A DNA stretch of 64,000 nucleotides from Maricaulis salignorans (GTDB lineage Bacteria > Pseudomonadota > Alphaproteobacteria > Caulobacterales > Maricaulaceae): contig NZ_FNHG01000013.1 of assembly GCF_900103475.1 (NCBI RefSeq), positions 23,893-87,892 on the forward strand, read 5' to 3'. Positions within the stretch are counted from its first letter, which is position 1. Each line of letters starts with the position of its first letter. The position numbers and the translations under genes are program-made. Below are positions 16,848 to 25,945 of the stretch, piece by piece. Under the pieces are notes generated by a model. The model was not told where the DNA came from. It ran no database searches and was given only the letters and a program-made list of their open reading frames with translations.

Positions 16848-18335
16848 ATGAAATCCTTTCTGAAGCTTGGCGGCGGCGATGCCCGCGCCACACTCGAAGC
16901 ACTGGGCCGGTCGCTGGCCATCATCGAGTTCAAACCAGACGGCACCATTCTCACCGCCAATGCCAATTTTCTCGACGCCATGGGATATGGCCTCGCGGAG
17001 ATCGCCGGCCGGCATCACAGTCTGTTTGTCGACCCGGCGGAGCGGGAATCCGACGCCTACCGCCAGTTCTGGGCCAAGCTGGGAAAAGGTGAGTTCAACG
17101 CCGCCGAATTCAGGCGTGTCGCCAAGGGCGGCAGGGAAATCTGGATCCAGGCCAGCTATAATCCCATCCTCGACGGGTCGGGAAATGTCTGCAAGGTCGT
17201 CAAATTCGCCACCGACATCACCCAGCAAAAGCTCAACGCGGCCCATGCCCAGGGGCAGATCGACGCGATCCATAGCTCCCAGGCGGTGATCGAATTCGAA
17301 CTCGATGGCACCGTTCTGACCGCCAATGAAAACTTCCTCGGCGCGCTCGGCTATCGTCTCGATGAGATCGCCGGCAAGCATCATTCGATGTTTGTCCCGG
17401 TCAGCGAGCGTGACAGCGACGCCTATCGCAAATTCTGGGACGAGCTGCGCGCCGGCCAGTTCCAGTCCGCCGAATTCCTGCGCATCGGCAAGGGCGGCCG
17501 CGAAGTGTGGATCCAGGCGACCTATAATCCGATCCGCGACATGAATGGCAATATCTACCGCGTCATCAAGTTTGCTACCGACATCACCGCGCAGGTCGAG
17601 TTGCGCCACCAACGGGCCGCGGCGCAGAAAAGCATTGATACCGACCTCGATGGCATTGCGGTCAGCGTTACGCAAACCGCCGGCCAGGCGACCACGGTGT
17701 CATCCACGTCGGAACAAACCTCCGCTGCCGTCCAGTCCATCGCGGCCGGGATCGAGGAAATGGCCGCTTCGGCCAATGAGATCGGCAGCCAGCTGGTTCG
17801 TGCCACCGAGATCACACGCAATGCCGTCAACATGGCCACGCAAACCAGCGATGTCATGGGCGGCCTGGCGGAGTCAGCGGCCCGCATCAATGAAGTCATA
17901 TCCCTGATCAATGACATCTCGGAGCAGACTAATCTGCTCGCCCTCAACGCCACGATCGAAGCGGCCCGCGCCGGTGAAGCGGGCAAGGGGTTTGCGGTAG
18001 TCGCCTCGGAAGTGAAAGGCCTGGCCAATCAGACCGCCAAGGCCACTGACGGGATCGCCAGCCAGATCGCCCATGTCCAGAAAGCGACCAATGACGCGGT
18101 CGACGCCATCGCCTCGATCAGCAAGACCATCGCCGAGATCGACGAAGTCGCGTCCTCGGTGGCCAGCGCCGTCGAGGAGCAATCCTGCGTCACCCGGGAA
18201 ATCTCCGGCAATATGCAGGAAGTCGCGGCCGGCGTTGATGCGATTACCTCGGGGATCCGCGAAATCGCCAATGCCAGCCAGAGCATCGACACGGCAACCA
18301 AGAATGTGCGCCAGGCCTCGCAGGCCATGGGCTGA
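16848..18335 (+). CDS. Soluble methyl-accepting chemotaxis protein with two PAS domains
   Basis: About 495 residues, no membrane segment. Two PAS domains (about 20-125 and 142-247) are strongly similar to each other; both carry the EIAG-HHS-F, SDAYR-FW and WIQA-YNPI signatures seen in Aer2/haem-type or FAD-type PAS sensors. The MCP signalling domain follows with the conserved hairpin tip [31 protein letters not shown]. The start ATG is chosen for GGGGAA upstream. Such cytosolic receptors sense internal redox or small ligands and signal to CheA. No che genes are near. Confidence 0.93.
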   Translation: MKSFLKLGGGDARATLEALGRSLAIIEFKPDGTILTANANFLDAMGYGLAEIAGRHHSLFVDPAERESDAYRQFWAKLGKGEFNAAEFRRVAKGGREIWIQASYNPILDGSGNVCKVVKFATDITQQKLNAAHAQGQIDAIHSSQAVIEFELDGTVLTANENFLGALGYRLDEIAGKHHSMFVPVSERDSDAYRKFWDELRAGQFQSAEFLRIGKGGREVWIQATYNPIRDMNGNIYRVIKFATDITAQVELRHQRAAAQKSIDTDLDGIAVSVTQTAGQATTVSSTSEQTSAAVQSIAAGIEEMAASANEIGSQLVRATEITRNAVNMATQTSDVMGGLAESAARINEVISLINDISEQTNLLALNATIEAARAGEAGKGFAVVASEVKGLANQTAKATDGIASQIAHVQKATNDAVDAIASISKTIAEIDEVASSVASAVEEQSCVTREISGNMQEVAAGVDAITSGIREIANASQSIDTATKNVRQASQAMG

Positions 18336-18371
18336 AACCAGGCCCGGCGCAGCGGTCATCAGCGCCGGGCA

Positions 18372-19508
18372 TCAGCCCAGCCGGGCATCGGCAAACAGAT
18401 TGCGCAGGCGCGCATATTCCAGCAAGTCCACCATCGACAGCGTACCGGCAAAGCGCTCGCCATCGAGCAGATAAACGCGCAGCAAATGATGCTTTTGCAT
18501 CTGGGCGAAGGCACGGTCAGCGCCGGCCCGGGCGGGCAGGATATCATTCACCCCCGGCTTGATCGCGATGGCCGACAAGCGGGTTGTGGCGCGCGCCTCG
18601 AGCGGCACAGCCTGCGCCTCAGCCAGGCCGGCCCGGCCGACCAGCCGCTCACCATCGGTGACGGCAAACCAGTCACGGTGATGACGGACCAGCTTTTCGG
18701 CGATGAAATCGGCCACCGTCATCCCGGCATCGGCGGTTTCAATGTCCGGCGTCACCAGATCGATCGCCGCGATATCGCCGAGCGCAAGACGCGTCTCCAG
18801 CTCGACGCGCGAGGATTTTGCCGCGCCACGCAGGAAGAAGCCGATCAACACCCACCACAGACCGGCCAGCGAGCCGGTGGAAATCAGCACATAGATACCG
18901 GCGAGAATGAAGAAGACCGCGAAGCCCTCCCCGGCCAGACTGGCCCAGCGCGTCGCCTTGCGCCGGTCACCGCCCAGCAGCCAGATTAGGGCCCGCAGCA
19001 CGCGGCCACCATCGAGCGGAAAGGCCGGCAGCATGTTGAACAGGCCGAGCAGCAGATTGATCAGTCCGAGATAGGCCAGCACCATCGCCAGCGGGGCCTG
19101 CGGGCCGCCCGCCAGATCGAGCATGGCCAGCTGGCTGAAGACGAGCGCAAGAAACAGGCTCATCAAGGGCCCGGCGAGCGCCATGACCAGCTCGATCATC
19201 GGCGATTTCGGCTCCTCCTCCAGCTCGGCGGCGCCGCCAAACATGAATAGGGTGACGCGATTGATCGGCATGCCGAGGGCGCGACCGACAAAGGTGTGGG
19301 CGAGTTCATGGGCGATAATCGAAAACGTCAGTCCGAACACGCCCAATATGGCCATGAAGACATAGGTCGAAGTCCCCAGCGCGGCGTTCTGATCGGGAAA
19401 AAAACCAACGGCCAGCGACCAGCCGACCAGCAGAGCCAGAAACAGCCAGGACGGTTCAGCGCGAACCACCACACCGCCGATTTTGAACGAGAAGAGATAG
19501 GGGCGCAT
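18372..19508 (-). CDS. Site-2 protease family protein (M50) with C-terminal CBS domains
   Basis: About 378 residues. Zinc motif HELAH at 67-71 is in a membrane helix, and the second metal motif NMLPAFPLDGGRVLRA lies around 165-180. Five or six membrane segments come first, then a soluble part with two CBS repeats (ending LLRVYLLDGERFAGTLSMVDLLEYARLR). This is the SpoIVFB-like subgroup of rhomboid-unrelated intramembrane metalloproteases. CBS domains usually sense adenine nucleotides, which suggests energy-responsive proteolysis; the substrate is unknown. A much longer in-frame upstream extension runs through a repeat region and a tRNA and is not coding. Confidence 0.92.
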   Translation of the reverse strand: MRPYLFSFKIGGVVVRAEPSWLFLALLVGWSLAVGFFPDQNAALGTSTYVFMAILGVFGLTFSIIAHELAHTFVGRALGMPINRVTLFMFGGAAELEEEPKSPMIELVMALAGPLMSLFLALVFSQLAMLDLAGGPQAPLAMVLAYLGLINLLLGLFNMLPAFPLDGGRVLRALIWLLGGDRRKATRWASLAGEGFAVFFILAGIYVLISTGSLAGLWWVLIGFFLRGAAKSSRVELETRLALGDIAAIDLVTPDIETADAGMTVADFIAEKLVRHHRDWFAVTDGERLVGRAGLAEAQAVPLEARATTRLSAIAIKPGVNDILPARAGADRAFAQMQKHHLLRVYLLDGERFAGTLSMVDLLEYARLRNLFADARLG

Positions 19509-19720
19509 GGCAGGAACCTTTGAGTGAAGCGGCACAGTGCACCAGTGCGCGGCGGGCCTCAAGGCGGGTGGGCGCGAGCGGCCCGATTCACGGGCGCGGC
19601 GCTTCGTCGCCCCGGGTGCGGCATCGCCACTCCATGAGAAGACCTCATATTGAGGCCTGCCCGGCCGTAGCCGAGGGCTGGAGCGCAGCCCTCCTGCGCC
19701 AAGGCTTCGGACGGCACCTC

Positions 19721-20028
19721 TTCGCCCCAGGTGCGCGCTGCGGGTGGCCTGCCACCCGAAGCCCGCAGGGCGGACAAAAGCAGGCATGCGGCGAAAAGAA
19801 AAAGAGCTTGGGTTTGATGTCGAGCGCGGCCCTCCTTCGCCCCAGGTGCGCGCTGCGGGTGGCCTGCCACCCGAAGCCCGCAGGGCGGGCATGAGCAAAC
19901 TTGCGGCGAAAAGAAAAGAGCTTGGGTTTGATCTCGAGCGCGGCCCGCCTGCGCCAAAGGCTTCGGAGGGCACCTCTTCGCCCCAGGTGCGCGCTGCGGG
20001 TGGCCTGCCACCCGAAGCCCGCAGGGCG
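19721..20028. repeat. Three copies of a 52-base repeat next to tRNA-Leu
   Basis: Identical 52-base blocks occur at 19721-19772, 19836-19887 and 19977-20028. Each holds an inner hairpin GGGTGGC-CT-GCCACCC overlapping an outer CTGCGGG / CCCGCAG pair. Between copies lie near-identical spacers with GCGGCGAAAAGAAAAAGAGC and TTGGGTTTGAT, so the full unit is about 115-140 bases. The block ends six bases before the tRNA 3' end. The interval 19509-19720 upstream holds a partial, diverged extension and no gene. Confidence 0.9.
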
Positions 20029-20033
20029 AAGGG

Positions 20034-20119
20034 TGGTGCGGGCGGCCGGACTCGAACCGGCACGATCTTTCAATCGACAGATTTTAAGTCTGTTGCGTCT
20101 ACCATTCCGCCACGCCCGC
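20034..20119 (-). tRNA. tRNA-Leu (anticodon UAA)
   Basis: 86 bases including an encoded CCA. The acceptor GCGGGCG pairs with CGCCCGC, the D-arm begins TGGCGGAATGGTAGACGC, the anticodon stem ACAGA/TCTGT closes a loop CTTAAAA giving anticodon UAA, a long variable arm marks a class II tRNA, and the T-arm is CCGGTTCGAGTCCGG. Confidence 0.97.
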
Positions 20120-20268
20120 ACGGCGCCGAAGCGCGATCCTACACGCGCTTTCCCGGGAGGCCAGCGGGCAATTCACCGGCTTGCGCACCCGCGATCATCG
20201 GCGCGAAAGAAGAGAGCCGCACCCATCGGGCACGGCTCGCTTTTATCGGGTCTGCCAGCTCAGGCGGG

Positions 20269-22065
20269 TCAATTCACCTTCTGGCCATCGGCATTGGCGG
20301 CGTAGCGCGCGATGCGGACCAGTTCGAGGAATTCATCGCGATGGCCGTATTCATCCGGCCCCAGCGCTTCGCTGGCCTGGTCGAGAATCTCGTCATAGCC
20401 ATAACCCTCCCGGATATAGGGATCACCGCGCAGCATTTGCGCAAAGCCGGCCACTTCGATCGAGAAGCGCGTTTCACTATCAGCCGCAGCAAAGTCGGCG
20501 ACGGCATCTGCCGTTGTGATCGGTTGCTCGATCAGACGGCTTTCATCCTCGCCCGGCTGTTTATAGCGCACGCGCAACAGGCCGTATTCCGACGAGATAT
20601 CCCCCGGCGCCGGCGGCGCAGCGCCATAGCGCAGCGGCTCGAGCAGGGCGCCTTCCGATCCCGGTGCCGCGATCTCGTAAATGGCGGTCACGGCATGGCC
20701 GGACCCGACCTCACCGGCATCGACCGCATCATTGTTGAAATCGGCCCGTTCCAGCATGCGGGTTTCATAGCCGATCAGACGGTATTCAGCGATGCGCGCC
20801 GGATTGAACTCGACCTGGATCTTGACGTCATTGGCGATCGGAAACAGCGCGCTCGAACTTTCCTCGACCAGCATGCGCCGGGCTTCGCTGCGGCTGTCGA
20901 TATAGGCCGCTGTACCATTGCCGGCCTGGGCGATGGTCTGCATCATCTGATCATTATAATTGCCGCGGCCAAACCCCATCACGGACAGGTAAATGCCGCT
21001 GGAGCGCTTGCGCGCGACAAAGTCTTCCAGCCGCTCATCCTGGGTGACCCCGACATTGAAATCGCCATCGGTCAGAAGCATGACGCGATTGACGGCGTCC
21101 GCGTCGAAATTGCGCTCGGCCAGGTCATAGGCCAGCGCCAGGCCGGCACCGCCAGCGGTCGAACCGCCGGCCTGCAAACGGTCGAGCGCCTCGTGGATCT
21201 GACGCGAATCGCGGGCCCGGGTCGGCTCGAGCACCGCCCCGGCCGCGCCGGCATAGACGACGATGGCAACCGTGTCGTCGGGATCGAGTTCGTCGACCAG
21301 CAAATGCATCGCCTGCACGGCCAGCGGCAGTTTGTCAGGCGAAGTCATCGAGCCGGAGACATCAATCAGGAAGACAAGATTGGAGCGCGGCCGTTCCTCG
21401 GCCACCATCTCATAGCCCTGCACCGAGACATGCATCAGCTGGGTCTGCGCATTCCACGGATTGGGGGTAACCTGCACCCGGGTCGCAAACGGTTCATCGA
21501 GACTGTCCGGCAGCGCGTAGTCATAATCGAAATAATTCACCATCTCCTCAACCCGCACAGCGTCCTGCGGTGGCAGGGTGCAGTCATTGAGATAGTCGCG
21601 CACGACAGCATAACTGGCCGTGTCGACATCGATGGAAAAGGTCGAGACCGGGTCGTCGACCGTCGCGTGCACGGTGTTGAGTTCGGCATGCTCATAACGC
21701 TCGCGGTCGACCTGGCCCACACGTGGACCGACCGGCAGTGGCGCATAGCCCAGCATGTTCCGCTCTTGCGGCGCAGCGAGCATGGCCGTCCGGTCCATCG
21801 AAGCGGGCGGCGGCGGCGGTGGTGGCGGCGGGACAGCCTGCGTCGGTGCTTCTGCCCGCACCGCGCCAGCGATCCTCGTACCGGTTACGACAATCTCATC
21901 CAATTCATTGCCCCCGCGACCGCGATTGCGGCAAGCGGCGGGTATGGCACCAAGTTGTTCCTGCTTGGCGGCCTCGTCCTGGGCCAGCGCCATCGGTGCC
22001 GACTGTATCGAGGTGGCGGCCACCAGCGCCGCGAGCGCGGTGCCCATCTTCAGATTCCGTGTCAT
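20269..22065 (-). CDS. Secreted von Willebrand factor A domain protein (YfbK-like)
   Basis: About 598 residues. It has a signal peptide (MTRNLKMGTALAALVAATSI, cleavage after ALA). A short segment with LDEIVVTGTRI and a polyproline run follow, then a YfbK-type N-terminal domain (STFSIDVDTASYAVVRDYLN). The VWA domain has an intact MIDAS (VFLIDVSGSMTS near 230, with LLTDGDFNVGV), and the C-terminal part is the DUF3520 region typical of YfbK. GGGGAG precedes the ATG. The protein is probably periplasmic or surface-attached and binds a divalent metal-dependent partner. The VVTG motif is discussed as a finding. Confidence 0.9.
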   Translation of the reverse strand: MTRNLKMGTALAALVAATSIQSAPMALAQDEAAKQEQLGAIPAACRNRGRGGNELDEIVVTGTRIAGAVRAEAPTQAVPPPPPPPPPASMDRTAMLAAPQERNMLGYAPLPVGPRVGQVDRERYEHAELNTVHATVDDPVSTFSIDVDTASYAVVRDYLNDCTLPPQDAVRVEEMVNYFDYDYALPDSLDEPFATRVQVTPNPWNAQTQLMHVSVQGYEMVAEERPRSNLVFLIDVSGSMTSPDKLPLAVQAMHLLVDELDPDDTVAIVVYAGAAGAVLEPTRARDSRQIHEALDRLQAGGSTAGGAGLALAYDLAERNFDADAVNRVMLLTDGDFNVGVTQDERLEDFVARKRSSGIYLSVMGFGRGNYNDQMMQTIAQAGNGTAAYIDSRSEARRMLVEESSSALFPIANDVKIQVEFNPARIAEYRLIGYETRMLERADFNNDAVDAGEVGSGHAVTAIYEIAAPGSEGALLEPLRYGAAPPAPGDISSEYGLLRVRYKQPGEDESRLIEQPITTADAVADFAAADSETRFSIEVAGFAQMLRGDPYIREGYGYDEILDQASEALGPDEYGHRDEFLELVRIARYAANADGQKVN

Positions 22066-22195
22066 GCCTGTCTCCCCTTCCCGTTCCCAGCTGCAGCATT
22101 TGCAGCCACGATTTGAACCGTGCGATGGCGAGATCGGGGCCATCTCAAGGCGTTCTCGTTCATCCTGGCGCCAGCCGGCGGCGCGGCCATGCGCC

Positions 22196-22978
22196 TCAAT
22201 CCTGCGGGTCGATCCGTCCGGCAAAGCCCAGACCGGCAACGAGGTCCGCGATTTCACGGATGACGGCGTCAAGCACGCGCTCATCAGTGGCGCGGGCAAC
22301 GAGATGCGTGCCGCGTTTCACCTCGCCATCCTGGACTTCGAGGAAATAGGGATAGCTGCCGATCGAGACCTGCGGGTAGCGGCTCTGCATCTCGCCGAGC
22401 GGAATGGCGATATCGCCCTCGCGCAGATTGTCAGCCTTGACCGAGCGCGAACGCGTCACCGCACCGCCATGCAGGCGGTGGGCGACGTCTTCGAGCATGC
22501 CGCGGGTGATGGAGGGCACGCCGGCCATCACGAAGACATTGCCGATCTGGAAACCGGGAGCACCGGTCACCGGATTGATGATCAGCGAGGCGCCCTCGGG
22601 AATGCGCGCCATGCGCTTGCGGCTCTCGGTCAGCGGTGTCTGGGTCCTGGCATACCAGTGCTCGATCACCTCAAGCGCATCGGCACGGACATCGATCGGC
22701 ACGCCGAAGGCTGCGGCGATGCTGTCGGCGGTGATGTCGTCATGGGTCGGGCCGATGCCGCCTGTGGTGAAGACATAATCGGTGCGGGCGCGCAGCGCAT
22801 TGACGGTGTCCGCGATCACACCGGCATCATCAGGGATGGTACGGCATTCCACGACATTGATCCCCAGCGGTGCCAGGAATTGCGCAATCTGGATGAGGTT
22901 CTTGTCCTGGGTCCGGCCCGAGAGGACCTCATCACCGATCAACACCACCGCCGCTGTCACGCCAGACGTCTTGCCCAT
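22196..22978 (-). CDS. CinA N-terminal/MoaB-like molybdopterin-binding domain protein
   Basis: About 260 residues. The N-terminal AAVVLIGDEVLSGRTQDKN and FTTGGIGPTHDDITADSIAAAFG are the conserved MoCF/CinA signatures. In this family they bind molybdopterin or act as ADP-ribose/nucleotide pyrophosphatase. It lacks the C-terminal CinA deamidase domain, like the stand-alone 'competence/damage-inducible protein A-like' proteins common in alphaproteobacteria. AGGGG lies upstream of the ATG. It is divergent from sfsA with a 64-base spacer. Confidence 0.9.
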   Translation of the reverse strand: MGKTSGVTAAVVLIGDEVLSGRTQDKNLIQIAQFLAPLGINVVECRTIPDDAGVIADTVNALRARTDYVFTTGGIGPTHDDITADSIAAAFGVPIDVRADALEVIEHWYARTQTPLTESRKRMARIPEGASLIINPVTGAPGFQIGNVFVMAGVPSITRGMLEDVAHRLHGGAVTRSRSVKADNLREGDIAIPLGEMQSRYPQVSIGSYPYFLEVQDGEVKRGTHLVARATDERVLDAVIREIADLVAGLGFAGRIDPQD

Positions 22979-23042
22979 GAGATTGCCCCTCGTTTCCCTG
23001 TTCGCCTCGGGTATAGGTGGCACAACAGGAGAATGCCAAGCG

Positions 23043-23747
23043 ATGAAATTTGCCACACCGCTGATCGAGGGCCGACTGGTCTCGCGCTACAAGCGCTTCT
23101 TCGCCGATGTCGAACTGCCCGGCGGCGACGTCGTGACGGCGCATTGCGCCAATACCGGTGCCATGGCCGGGATCAAGGATGCCGGCCTCAAGGTCTGGCT
23201 GTCGCGGGCCGACAATCCCAAACGCAAACTCAAATTCACCTGGGAGATCGTCGAGGCCCAGGACACCCTGATCGGCACCCTGCCCGGCCGCGCCAATGAA
23301 CTGGCCGAAGAAGCGGTGCATGGCGGCATTCTCACCGAGCTTGGCGGCTATGCCTCGCTGCGGCGCGAAGTGAAATATGGCGATAATTCCCGCATCGACC
23401 TCCTGCTGGAACACGAGGACCGTCCGCCCTGCTGGGTCGAGGTCAAGAATGTTCACTGGATGCGTCAGCCCGGCCTGGCTGAATTTCCCGACGGCGTCAC
23501 CAGCCGCGGCACCAAGCATCTCGGCGAATTGTCAGCGAAGGCACGCGCCGGCGAGCGCGCCGTCCAGCTCTTCATCGTCCAGCGCAGCGATTGCACCCGT
23601 CTGCGCCCGGCCGACGATACCGACCCGGTCTATGGCGAAGCCCTGCGCGCAGCTCATGCGGCCGGGGTCGAGATCCTCGCCTATCGCTGTGAAGTGACGC
23701 CGGCTGGAATCGCGATTACCCATCCGATGAGCGTGGAGCTGAGTTGA
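23043..23747 (+). CDS. sfsA: DNA/RNA nuclease SfsA
   Basis: 234 residues, full length. SfsA was named as a sugar fermentation stimulation protein and now is regarded as a PD-(D/E)XK-like nuclease. Family landmarks are VTAHCANTGAMAGI, DNSRIDLLLE, and CWVEVKNVHW (core acidic and Lys residues), followed by RGTKHLGEL. The stop overlaps the next gene's ATG by one base, so the two form an operon. Confidence 0.95.
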   Translation: MKFATPLIEGRLVSRYKRFFADVELPGGDVVTAHCANTGAMAGIKDAGLKVWLSRADNPKRKLKFTWEIVEAQDTLIGTLPGRANELAEEAVHGGILTELGGYASLRREVKYGDNSRIDLLLEHEDRPPCWVEVKNVHWMRQPGLAEFPDGVTSRGTKHLGELSAKARAGERAVQLFIVQRSDCTRLRPADDTDPVYGEALRAAHAAGVEILAYRCEVTPAGIAITHPMSVELS

Positions 23748-24211
23748 TGAGCGATTTCAAGTGGGACTTGCCCGCCCCTTACGTGCACCGCATCCAGGTC
23801 GTGGCCACCGATATCGATGATTTCGGCCATGCCAATAATGCCCGCTATCTGGAATGGGCCGATGCCGCCGCCTGGACACACTGGGCCTCGAAGGGGTTTT
23901 CCCGCGAGGTCTGCGAGCGGGATGATCGCGGCATCGCCATCATCCGCACCGAAGCCGATTATCTCGGCCATGTCCGCGAGGGTGACGCGCTCGATTGTGC
24001 CGTCTGGATCTCGAAATCGGATGGCCGGCTACGCGCCGAGCGGCGCTATCAATTCGTCCGTCCCAGCGACGGGGTGACGGTGTTTCGCGCTCTCACGAAA
24101 GTCGTCTGCTTCCAGCTTTCCACCGGCAAGCCGGCGCGGATGACGGAGATCTTCAAGTCGCACTATTCGGTGCTGCCGTCTGTGGCCGCGGCGCTGGCGG
24201 CGCAGGACTAA
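23747..24211 (+). CDS. Acyl-CoA thioesterase (4HBT/hotdog fold)
   Basis: About 154 residues. The N-terminal VVATDIDDFGHANNARYLEWADAAAW is the 4-hydroxybenzoyl-CoA thioesterase-type active-site helix (catalytic Asp/Asn region and H-N-N-Y-L-E). A hotdog fold strand IIRTEADYLGHVREGD follows. It would hydrolyse an acyl-CoA of unknown chain. The ATG shares a base with the sfsA stop, so translation is coupled, though no functional link between the two is evident. The gene is convergent with the response regulator. Confidence 0.85.
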   Translation: MSDFKWDLPAPYVHRIQVVATDIDDFGHANNARYLEWADAAAWTHWASKGFSREVCERDDRGIAIIRTEADYLGHVREGDALDCAVWISKSDGRLRAERRYQFVRPSDGVTVFRALTKVVCFQLSTGKPARMTEIFKSHYSVLPSVAAALAAQD

Positions 24212-24218
24212 GCCGGTG

Positions 24219-24821
24219 CTAGAGCCAGCCCTTCTCCCGCGCCAGCCGCGCCGCCTCGATCCGGTTGCCTGCTCCAAGCTTGGAGATGGCGCTGTGCAGA
24301 TAATTGCGCACAGTGCCGCGGGCCAGGCCCGTCGCCTCGGCCATGGCCGGACTTTCCAGCCCTGCTTCGGCGAGGCGCAGCAGACGCCGCTCGGCATCGT
24401 TCAGCGGATCGACCTCGCTCCAGGCGCGCTCGGCCAGTTCCGGCGCGATGACGCGCTCACCCGCTGCGACACGCCGCACCGCGTCGGCGAGATTGGTCGA
24501 GGGGCCGTCCTTGAGAATGAAACCCGCCACACCCGCCTCCAGCGCGCGACGCAGATAGCCGGGCCGGTCAAAGGTCGTGACGATCAGAACCCGCGCCCGC
24601 ACGCCGGAGCGCTGGAGCAGACCAGCCAGTTCCAGACCGGTCATGTCCGGCATTTCGATATCGGTCACCACGACATCGGGATCATGGCGGCGAACCAGTT
24701 CATGGGCCTCGCGGCCATTGGCGGCCGTGCCGACAATCTCGATATCGCTCTCGAGCCCGAGCAGCGCAGCCAGGGCCTCGCGCAGCATGGTCTGGTCTTC
24801 GGCCAGGACAAGTCTAGGCAT
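24219..24821 (-). CDS. NarL/DesR-type response regulator
   Basis: About 200 residues. The receiver domain has LVLAEDQTMLREAL, phospho-acceptor Asp in DVVVTDIEMPDMTG, Thr and Lys in VLIVTTFDRPGYL and FILKDGPS. The C-terminal LuxR-type helix-turn-helix reads LNDAERRLLRLAEAGLESPA then ATGLARGTVRNYLHSAISKL. The start is chosen for GGAG seven bases upstream; the next ATG upstream is too close to it. It overlaps the sensor kinase gene by eight bases, so they are a two-component pair. Confidence 0.93.
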   Translation of the reverse strand: MPRLVLAEDQTMLREALAALLGLESDIEIVGTAANGREAHELVRRHDPDVVVTDIEMPDMTGLELAGLLQRSGVRARVLIVTTFDRPGYLRRALEAGVAGFILKDGPSTNLADAVRRVAAGERVIAPELAERAWSEVDPLNDAERRLLRLAEAGLESPAMAEATGLARGTVRNYLHSAISKLGAGNRIEAARLAREKGWL

Positions 24822-25905
24822 CGCCATTCTCCTCGCCTGCGGGCAGCCAGACGCTGACGACCGTGCCCGCGCCTGCCGGTGCCGCATCAATCGTGAACCG
24901 CCCCGACAGCGCCTCGATACGTGCTGCCAGCCCGCCCAGTCCGCCTTCGCCGATGCGCGCACCGCCGCGTCCGTCATCACTGATGGTCAGCGCGACACCC
25001 CCCTCATCACATCCCGTCCGGATCATGGCGTGGCGGGCGCCGGCATGGCGCAGGATATTGGTCGCCGCCTCGCGCACCACCATCGCCAGCGCGGTCGACT
25101 GGCCCCGCGTCAGCGCGTCGGCGTCCAGCTCCAGCGAGACCGCCAGGCCGGCGGCCTGCAAATGCTGGCGGGCTTCATGGGCGGCGGTGTCGAGGCTGCG
25201 ACCCCGCAGACCCGCGACCGCTTCGCGCACCTCGGCCAGGGCGGTGCGCGAAATCGACTGGATCTCTGCCAACTCACGACGCGCCCGCTCGGGGTCGGCA
25301 TCGAACAGGCGCGAGGCCAGATCGGCCTTCAGCGTCACCACAGAAAGCGTATGGCCGAGCAGGTCGTGCAGATCGCGCGCAATGCGCTGGCGTTCCGCTT
25401 CGGCGGCCAGGGCGGAGGCCTGGCGCTGGCGTGCCTCGCCATCAGCCTCCTGCCGCTGGCGCCGCGCGCCCATGGCCGCGCCGGCCGCCGCAATTCCGGC
25501 CAGGATCAGCAGCGCGATCACATAGACGAGCGGTTGCTGCATCAGCCAGACGGTGGAGAGGATGGCGAGCGCAACGGCGAGCAGACCGGCGGTGCGTCGC
25601 CGGGAATGCGGTAACCAGCCCAGCATGGCCGCGGCAAACACCAGATAGACCGCGCCGCCAATCGTCACCGGCATGAAGGCATAACCGAGCACGCCCGCCG
25701 CCAGCGCCCCGAGATAGACGGTCCAGTCGCGGCGGCGCAGGCTGAAGATATAGAGGGCGACAAAGCCCGCCATCGCTACCAGCGCGACCAGGGCCTGGTC
25801 GGCACCGGGCGGCTGGTAGAGCCAGGCGAAGAAGAAAAAGCCCAGATAGACCAGATGCAGCCAGGGTCGGTTCGGCGACAGCACGCTGCGCATCCGCTCG
25901 ATCAT
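24814..25905 (-). CDS. DesK-type sensor histidine kinase
   Basis: About 363 residues. Five or six membrane helices occupy 18-145, with no extended periplasmic domain. A short coiled coil follows, then the HisKA_3 motif RIARDLHDLLGHTLSVVTLK with the phospho-His. The ATP-binding domain has VVREAATNILRHAGA (N box) and LTISDDGRGGARIGEGGLGGL (G boxes). The DesK/LiaS architecture suggests a sensor of membrane state. GAGGAGAG lies upstream of the ATG. It is cotranscribed with the response regulator and probably with the membrane protein gene upstream. Confidence 0.93.
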   Translation of the reverse strand: MIERMRSVLSPNRPWLHLVYLGFFFFAWLYQPPGADQALVALVAMAGFVALYIFSLRRRDWTVYLGALAAGVLGYAFMPVTIGGAVYLVFAAAMLGWLPHSRRRTAGLLAVALAILSTVWLMQQPLVYVIALLILAGIAAAGAAMGARRQRQEADGEARQRQASALAAEAERQRIARDLHDLLGHTLSVVTLKADLASRLFDADPERARRELAEIQSISRTALAEVREAVAGLRGRSLDTAAHEARQHLQAAGLAVSLELDADALTRGQSTALAMVVREAATNILRHAGARHAMIRTGCDEGGVALTISDDGRGGARIGEGGLGGLAARIEALSGRFTIDAAPAGAGTVVSVWLPAGEENGDA

Positions 25906-25945
25906 GGCCGCTCTCCTCACCTGTCCGCTCGCATTGGCCGCCACC

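Noticed and set aside
18372..20063. Long N-terminal extension of the site-2 protease
   Set aside because: The extra 185 residues are translated 52-base repeats (RASGGRPPAARTWGE copies); the ATG at 19508 starts at the conserved first helix.
19744..22116. A 790-codon open frame on the plus strand
   Set aside because: It runs through the 52-base repeats, the tRNA-Leu and the whole antisense strand of the VWA gene, has no domain, and has the codon pattern of a GC-rich shadow frame.
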